A stretch of DNA of 64,000 bases. Origin: Ailurus styani. Taxonomy: Eukaryota > Chordata > Mammalia > Carnivora > Ailuridae. Under the pieces are notes generated by a model. It was not told where the DNA came from. It searched no databases and worked only from the letters and a program-made list of their open reading frames with translations. Location: the NCBI GenBank assembly GCA_002007465.1, contig LNAC01000273.1:1535632-1599631 (forward strand), written 5' to 3'. Made by a program: the position numbers and the translations under genes. Every line of letters starts with the position of its first letter. Within the stretch, counting starts at the first letter, position 1. Positions 58,701 through 64,000 of the stretch are shown here, one piece after another.

Positions 58701-59134
58701 CCTCTCAATAGATGCTGAAAAAGCATTTGACAAAGTACAGCACCCTTTCTTAATCAAAACTCTTCATAGTGTAGGCATAGAGGGTACATACCTCAATATC
58801 ATCAAAGCCATCTACGAAAAACCCACAGCGAATATCATTCTCAATGGAGAAAAACTGAGAGCTTTTCCCCTAAAGTCAGGAACACGGCAAGGCTGTCCAC
58901 TATCACCACTGCTATTCAACATAGTACTAGAAGTCCTAGCCTCAGCAATCAGACAACAAAAAGAAATAAAAGGCATCCAAATCGGCAAGGAAGAGGTCAA
59001 ACTCTCACTCTTTGCAGATGATATGATACTTTATGTGGAAAACCCAAAGGACTCCACTCCAAAACTGCTAGCTCTCATACAGGAATTCAGTAAAGTGTCT
59101 GGATATAAAATCAATGCACAGAAATCAGTTATAT
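58701..59134 (+). pseudogene. L1 ORF2 reverse-transcriptase segment (fragment)
   Basis: The frame is open and reads [15 protein letters not shown], then [20 protein letters not shown], then [12 protein letters not shown]. These are the RT palm motifs of L1 ORF2: the first aspartate region, the RQGCPLSP motif and the FADD catalytic pair at 59011-59022. The endonuclease domain and N-terminal half are absent. The lack of stops marks a recent copy. It is part of the 5'-truncated, inverted insertion, so it cannot give a working protein. Confidence 0.93.
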
Positions 59135-59421
59135 NNNNNNNNNNNNNNNNNNNNNNNNNNNNNNNNNNNNNNNNNNNNNNNNNNNNNNNNNNNNNNNNNN
59201 NNNNNNNNNNNNNNNNNNNNNNNNNNNNNNNNNNNNNNNNNNNNNNNNNNNNNNNNNNNNNNNNNNNNNNNNNNNNNNNNNNNNNNNNNNNNNNNNNNNN
59301 NNNNNNNNNNNNNNNNNNNNNNNNNNNNNNNNNNNNNNNNNNNNNNNNNNNNNNNNNNNNNNNNNNNNNNNNNNNNNNNNNNNNNNNNNNNNNNNNNNNN
59401 NNNNNNNNNNNNNNNNNNNNN
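59135..59421. other. Assembly gap, 287 N
   Basis: A run of 287 undetermined bases inside L1 ORF2. In L1 ORF2 the flanking segments are normally separated by well over 200 residues (more than 600 nt), so the gap length is probably underestimated or the copy has a deletion. Confidence 0.99.
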
Positions 59422-59842
59422 GCAAGGGAAGCAAGGGCAAAAATGAACTATTGGGACTTCATCAAGATTAAAAGCTTTTGCACAGCAAAGGAAACAGTCA
59501 ACAAAACCAAAAGACAACTGACAGAATGGGAGAAGATATTTGCAAATGACATATCAGATAAAGGGCTAGTATCCAAAATCTATAAAGAGCTTCTCAAACT
59601 CAACACCCATAAAACAAATAACCCAGTCAAGAAATGGGCAGAAGACATGAACAGACATTTCTCCAAAGAAGACATCCAAATGGCCAACAGACACATGAGA
59701 AAGTGCTCAACATCACTCGGCATCAGAGAAATACAAATCAAAACCACAGCGAGATACCACCTTACACCAGTCAGAATGGCTAAAATCAACAAGTCAGGAA
59801 ATGACAGATGTTGGCGAGGTTGCGGAGAAAGGGGAACCCTCC
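59422..59842 (+). pseudogene. L1 ORF2 C-terminal segment (fragment)
   Basis: Open frame with [71 protein letters not shown] and [10 protein letters not shown], the conserved ORF2 C-terminal region leading into its cysteine-rich motif. It stops before the second half of that motif at 59842, where the SINE tail begins. In frame with the RT segment across the N run as given. Confidence 0.93.
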
Positions 59843-60024
59843 TAATTTTATTTTTTTAAAGACTTAATTTATTTGTCAGAGAGAGAGAGAGACAGAGGCA
59901 GACAGAGGGAGAAACAGGCTCCCTGCCAAGCAAGGAGCCCAGTGCGGGACTCAATCCCAGAACCCTGGGATCCTGACCTGAGCCAAAGGCAGCCACTTAA
60001 CTGACTGAGCCACCCAAGTGTCCT
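59843..60024 (-). mobile_element. CAN-SINE, older subfamily, host of the L1 insertion
   Basis: Reverse-complement body from 'aaagacttaatttatttgtc' to 'gactgagccacccaagtgtcc'-like. Its T-rich tail is continued at 58557-58585 on the other side of the L1. Probable eroded TSD: accaaacgagggttta (58541-58556) and gcacaccagggttta (60025-60039). Same subfamily as 1698-1892. Confidence 0.93.
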
Positions 60025-60039
60025 GCACACCAGGGTTTA

Positions 60040-60400
60040 ATACCCAACCGCAGTTTCAACCTCCTCCGGGAATGGATTCTTACTAGTCAGTCAGGATTTC
60101 TGGTCAGCAGCAATGAGTTAATCTGTCACATTGCCCTTTTCATTCCACAAAGGAAGATGAGATAATTTGCATAAGACTTCCTGCCTTTAACCCTAAGGAA
60201 GGGTGACCTTGCCTGAAACAATCCTTTCTTTTGTTTTGCTAATAGCCTCCTCCCCTCACCCTCTTTCCTGTAAAATCTTACCCTTTTGCGCAACTCCTTG
60301 GAACTCCAGACTACTTGCTAGATGGGATACTGCCCCATTCTTGAATGGCTTAAAAAAGCCAATTAGATCTTCAAATCTATTTAGCTGAATTTTGTTTTTC
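60040..60400 (+). mobile_element. Possible ERV-type LTR remnant
   Basis: 'agcctcctcccctcaccctc', 'ctgtaaaatcttaccctttt' and 'gatgggatactgccccattc' with 'gaatggcttaaaaaagccaa' have the layout of the 3' half of ERVL-class LTRs. I cannot name a family. Confidence 0.35.
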
Positions 60401-60664
60401 TAAATACTTGATACTGTCAAATGTACTATATGCATGCTGCCATCAAAGTGTATTTCCAGCATGAGAAGATTTTAGCTATTATTTTGCACTGACAACAGAA
60501 ATAATCCAGATTTTAAGTAAAAATCTCAATTCCCTTGAAAATTTAACTTTGATCTTCATATACTTTACTAATGCACTTAGAAAATAACTTAATTTTAATT
60601 ATAATTTTTCAAAATATAATAGAGCATTTTAGTCAGATCCTTTTATATGACAACCATATAGATC

Positions 60665-60795
60665 ATTTCAATAACAAAATCACTGTTTATTGATTATCTA
60701 CCATGTACAAAGCATTATGCTAGTTGATATGGAGAGAGTTGATACAAATATCAAGCACAGTTGATCCTCTAAGGCCCTCAACATCTAGTGGGAAG
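60665..60795 (-). mobile_element. L2 3'-end fragment
   Basis: 'tttattgattatctaccatg', 'tacaaagcattatgctagtt' and 'ctctaaggccctcaacatct' with 'agtgggaaga' match antisense L2 (tattgagcgcctactatg, tgccaggcactgtgctag, ccctgccctcaaggagct, agtgggga). Confidence 0.7.
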
Positions 60796-60809
60796 AGGAG
60801 GGGGTGTTG

Positions 60810-60877
60810 TTCTCCCTCCTCTTCCCCTCCTCCCCCCTTCTTTCTCTTCCTCTTCTTCCCCTTCCCCTTCCCTTTCA
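60810..60877 (+). repeat. Polypyrimidine tract
   Basis: Almost pure C/T (ctcctcttcccctcctcccc type) for 65-70 bp, preceded by a purine-rich 'gggaagaggagggggtgttg'; the two are partly complementary and could fold back. Confidence 0.92.
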
Positions 60878-61688
60878 GAATAGTGTCCTGAAGTGAATTA
60901 ATTCAGGAGCTAGCTCCTGAAGATCAGAAGGCCTGAGAAATGGGTATAGAATGGCAGAAACCGACTTCTGTAGGACATTTTGATATTCAAAGAGACCTGA
61001 ACAGCAAGATAAGGAATAAAATTAGAATAACTCATTTGGGATAGTGGAAAGATTGCAAATAGAGGAACAGTAGCAAAAAAACTGAAGGGAGGAAACAAGT
61101 CACCAGGTGATAGCCAATTTATAGAGTAACCCACTTACCTTTATATGGAGGATTTTGAGGTATGTCACTGAAAGTCTGACTAGAAGAATGAAGTATCATA
61201 ATAGGGAACATAGAATTCAGTGACCCACCTTTTTAATGTTCCTTATGGCATATGTTGAGAAATTGAAACTACAATATCCCAGAATCCTTTACACCTAGGT
61301 TTCAATATCCAGATTAATTCCCTTCATATAGATGCACTTGCACTTGATTCTGAAGATGAAGATTAATGAGGCTTTTCTCTCTCCATTGGCTGTTGCTGCA
61401 ATGCATGTTCATTGACTCACTGGGCATTTCTGTAACAGCGTTACAGGGTCAAGTTACTAATTGTGGGTGTCAAGAGGCAGTTGCCACAATAATAGTGATA
61501 GCTTTCTAATTCCTTAATTATAGCTCTGAAAGAGCTCTCTCAATTCTTCTTTGTGATACTGGAAGAGGTAGTATCCCTGATGGGCCATTTCAGTGGATGG
61601 TGCCAAGACTTATGTGACTTGGAGGCTCACGGTGGGCACAGAATTGCAACTTTCCAGAAATGTTTGTGAGCATCTAATTTCTTGTACA
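60878..61688. other. Mostly unique sequence, no gene seen
   Basis: Text at 61240-61480 may be an old DNA transposon or LTR piece but no family is clear. The frame at 60910-61134 is unsupported. Confidence 0.45.
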
Positions 61689-61702
61689 AAGTCAATTTTT
61701 AT

Positions 61703-62106
61703 TTTTATTTAATTAATTATTTATTTTTTAAAAAATTTATTTGCGATGGCGAGCGAGCAAGCGAGAGAGAGAGAGAGAGAGAGAGCATTCACTGGGAGAA
61801 GAGCTCAATTCCCAGACCCTGGGATCATGACCTGGGCTCAAGGCAGATTCTTGGGTGCCTGGGTGGCCCAGTCAGGTAAGTGTCTGCATTTGGTTCAGGT
61901 CTCCATCTGATCCCAGTGTCCTGGGATCTAGCCCTGCATCAGGCTCCCTGCTCGACAGGGAGCCTGCTTCTCCCTTAGCCTCTCCTGTGCATGTGCTCTC
62001 TTTCTCACTCTGTCTCTCTCTCTCTGAAATGAATAAATAAAATCTTAAATAAAAAAAAAAAAATGAACTCAGATACTTAATCAACTGAGCTACCCTGGCG
62101 CCTCTG
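61703..62106 (-). mobile_element. CAN-SINE, old, split by a second SINE
   Basis: Left piece 61703-61852 (tail, (GA)n at 61760-61785, body to 'ctcaaggcagattctt') and right piece 62063-62106 ('cttaatcaactgagctaccc', 'tggcgcctc'). The TSD aagtca[a/c]tttttat lies at 61689-61702 and 62107-62120. Confidence 0.93.
61853..62062 (+). mobile_element. CAN-SINE nested in an older SINE
   Basis: Complete + strand copy from 'gggtgcctgggtggcccagt' to an AATAAA tail and A13. A short, diverged TSD (cagattctt before 61853, cagatactt at 62070-62078) lies in the host SINE. The 'gtcaggtaagtgtctgcatt' body places it in an older subfamily. Confidence 0.93.
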
Positions 62107-62120
62107 AAGTCACTTTTTAT

Positions 62121-63085
62121 CCAGATAAATAAAGTGGTTTATGCTGTTGCCCCTAAGGTGTATATGATCAACAGTTAAAAATATTTTTTTTTTCATTGAT
62201 GTTCCACATTTTTTTTCCAGAGGGAATTTTGAAAAACCATGCTTGAACTCTATCTACTCAAGACTAGGGTAACTACTGATAATATTGGTATACACATTTG
62301 TAGAGTTTCTACTGAAGATTTTGGCTAAATAAATTATTGATTATTCTTTCGATTTTAATCCTGTGGATTAAATAGCATGCAGTTCCAGTGTGCAGTATTC
62401 TATTTCAATAATCAATAATGTTCCACCAGTAAGGCCTTAATGTTCTAGAAATCTCAGGGCATAAGACTTCTAGCCAAAAGATTTTTCTGGGTAGCCAAGG
62501 ACATTAGTCATTAGAATATTATATATTTACATATATAGGTATAATAGCTATTATCCGATCCCATAGTCAACCTTAGCATTGTTGAAAATAGGAAAAATAT
62601 TTTTAAAAAACCCACAAAGTGAGAATCCCATAATTCCATTTCTCAAATATACATGCTACCAATTTTGTAGCACATGTATCATCCTTTGCAAATTGGTATT
62701 TAATTACTTACATTCTATTTTTTTTAATTACTTAAGTTCTAAATGTAAGTTGTAAGACTTGGACCATGTCTCGTGTTACATAATATGTAAAATTAATAAC
62801 TGTCTTTTATTTGCTGTCTATTGCATTGTTTTAAACTTATAATAAATGCTACTATGACATTTCTGGGAAATTTAAATTTAAAATACTTCATGGATATTGT
62901 TTGAACTATAACCCATATGCATTTATCTGCCTGTGAAATAAAAATGTAGATGGGATAGAGTATTCCTCAGTAACTCAGGGATAGCCTGTGAATAATTATT
63001 ATCATGACATACTATAGATAGAGATAAAGGCAGTACATGGTATAGGAATCAGTGTCTAATGATTTGACTTCTTGAAAAAAAATCT
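62121..63085. other. Unique AT-rich sequence, no gene seen
   Basis: No recognised repeat. On the - strand it would lie downstream of the small frame at 63086-63433; 'aataaaag' on that strand near 62806 could be a polyadenylation signal but is common by chance. Confidence 0.5.
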
Positions 63086-63433
63086 TTAATCTCTTAACTC
63101 CAAAGAGGGTTCTTCTTCACTTTTGACCTTAGGGTTTGCTGGTTTCTTAGCATCATTGAAAGCATCTTTAAACTCTGAACAGTAGGGCGCCTGGGTGGCT
63201 CAGTGGGTTAAAGCCGCTGCCTTCCACTCAGGTCATGATCCCAGGGTCCTGGGATCAAGGCCCGCATTGGGCTCTCTGCTCAGCAGGGAGCCTGCTTCCT
63301 CCTCTCTCCTCTCTCTCTGCCTGCCTTTCTGCCTACTTGTAATCTCTCTCTCTGTGTCAAATGAATAAATAAAATCTTTAAAAAAAAAAAAAAACTCTGA
63401 ACAGTAGTTCAACATACCAGAGGCATCTCCCAT
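63086..63433 (-). pseudogene. Possible small coding remnant, interrupted by a SINE
   Basis: On the - strand an ATG in good context (aaaatgg) at 63433 opens MGDASGMLNYCSEF. After the SINE, the frame continues as KDAFNDAKKPANPKVKSEEE and stops at 63086-63088. Without the insertion it would be about 43 codons. Composition is K/E-rich and protein-like. A run this short can occur by chance and I recognise no family. A stop lies nine codons upstream of the ATG. Confidence 0.25.
63186..63391 (+). mobile_element. CAN-SINE, young, full length
   Basis: Near-consensus copy with perfect 16-bp TSD aaactctgaacagtag at 63170-63185 and 63392-63407. Confidence 0.97.
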
Positions 63434-63769
63434 TTTGTGTATCTGCCCTCTATCTTTTTAACAATGTATATTATTAATGAGGAATCAGGGGTTATTATTG
63501 ACTTTTTTTTAAATGTGTACCGATGAGTCATCAGCCTTATTTAATGTCATAAAGATACCTCAAAGAAAAATAACAAGTTTTACTTTTCATTTCTGATAAA
63601 GTCTGATTAAAATATTTTGCTTGGTTTCAAAGACAGGCTTTCATAAACTTTCCTAAGCTCACCTTGTAAATTAATGCTGAAATACAGTATTGGAAAAGAT
63701 TTTGCTGAATGTAGATTGCAGCCTGCCAACAAACCAGTCACAAGTACACCGAGTATGAGACTTTTTACA

Positions 63770-64000
63770 TGAGTACCAGACGTAGATTGTATTTTTGTTT
63801 ATTTTCTTTGTTAAACTTTTATTTTGCGATGACTTCAAATTTACAGAAAAAGTAGCAAAAATAAGACAAAACCTTTTTATATCTTTTACCAGGTTCTCAG
63901 ATTAACATTATGTCACATTGGCCTTATCATTTTCTGTATATAATTATGTATATCATTTTTTCTTGACCATTCTAGAGTAGTGTACATTTTCTTAAAACAA
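63770..64000 (-). mobile_element. L1M-type 3' end, running off the window
   Basis: 'aaacttttattttgcgatga', 'cttcaaatttacagaaaaag', 'atcttttaccaggttctcag', 'attaacattatgtcacattg' and 'gccttatcattttctgtata' match a common antisense L1M 3'-UTR segment. The element continues beyond 64000. Confidence 0.65.

Larger units (their letters stand above)
58586..59842. mobile_element. Young L1 insertion with 5' inversion, inside a SINE tail
   Basis: Left part (to 58699): a T-rich tail then antisense L1 3'-UTR text ('ccaaggggtacaggtctgtg', 'ccctccccaatgtccataa'). Right part (58701 on): sense ORF2. An antisense 3' end joined to a sense upstream segment is the layout of twin-priming inversion. The 15-bp TSD taattttattttttt flanks the block at 58571-58585 and 59843-59857. 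One N marks the junction and 287 N lie within ORF2. Confidence 0.75.

Noticed and set aside
59125..59517. Frames composed mostly of X residues
   Set aside because: They are translations through the N gap.
457..63391. tRNA genes
   Set aside because: The tRNA-like A and B boxes belong to the 5' heads of CAN-SINEs, which are tRNA-Lys-derived; no free-standing cloverleaf was found.
1..64000. CRISPR arrays, operons, prokaryotic defence or other multi-gene systems
   Set aside because: The sequence is mammalian and non-coding; spaced direct repeats here are TSDs and microsatellites, and no gene cluster is present.

Overview
The window is mammalian nuclear DNA from a carnivore, most likely a mustelid (ferret, mink, badger or otter type). 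The diagnostic signal is 25 copies of the carnivore tRNA-Lys-derived SINE (CAN-SINE). The youngest copies carry the head motif 'ggcgcctgggtggctcag' followed by 'tgggttaaagcc', the form I associate with mustelids. Twelve copies lie on the + strand and thirteen on the - strand. The rest is AT-rich, non-coding sequence with L1, L2, MIR, MaLR-type LTR and Tigger remnants. No intact protein-coding gene, exon series, tRNA gene or rRNA gene is supported. The window reads as intergenic or deep intronic DNA. Family names for old repeats come from pattern recognition without a repeat library, so their boundaries are approximate.

Layout: 0-9.4 kb holds SINEs, an L2 split by a SINE, a Tigger-type fragment, a long CTTT microsatellite and several MaLR-like LTR remnants. 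9.4-19 kb is mostly unique sequence with five SINEs and a further MLT1-like LTR. 19-24.7 kb has an L2, two MIRs and three SINEs. 24.7-33.7 kb contains no SINE and includes non-repetitive stretches that could be conserved non-coding elements, a 91-nt inverted repeat and a heat-shock-element-like palindrome. 33.7-42.8 kb holds a decayed L1M element of about 3.6 kb, an MLT1-like LTR, a TCTA microsatellite and a pair of adjacent SINEs. 42.8-51.3 kb is a second SINE-free interval with an L2 split by a Tigger2/MER28-like transposon, a 52-nt A run, a 220-bp pyrimidine tract and another MLT1-like LTR. 51.3-58.5 kb has four SINEs, an antisense L1M and an 82-nt hairpin. 58.5-60 kb is a young L1 with antisense 3' end and sense ORF2, sitting in a SINE tail and containing the assembly gap. 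60-64 kb has a SINE nested in a SINE, one further SINE and an L1M 3' end leaving the window.

No genes act together here. The history is one of successive insertions, which target-site duplications (TSDs) let one order. I found no convincing new multi-gene system. The best leads are the inverted L1, the 27-bp triplication inside a SINE, two hairpins in otherwise unique DNA, and the SINE-free intervals.
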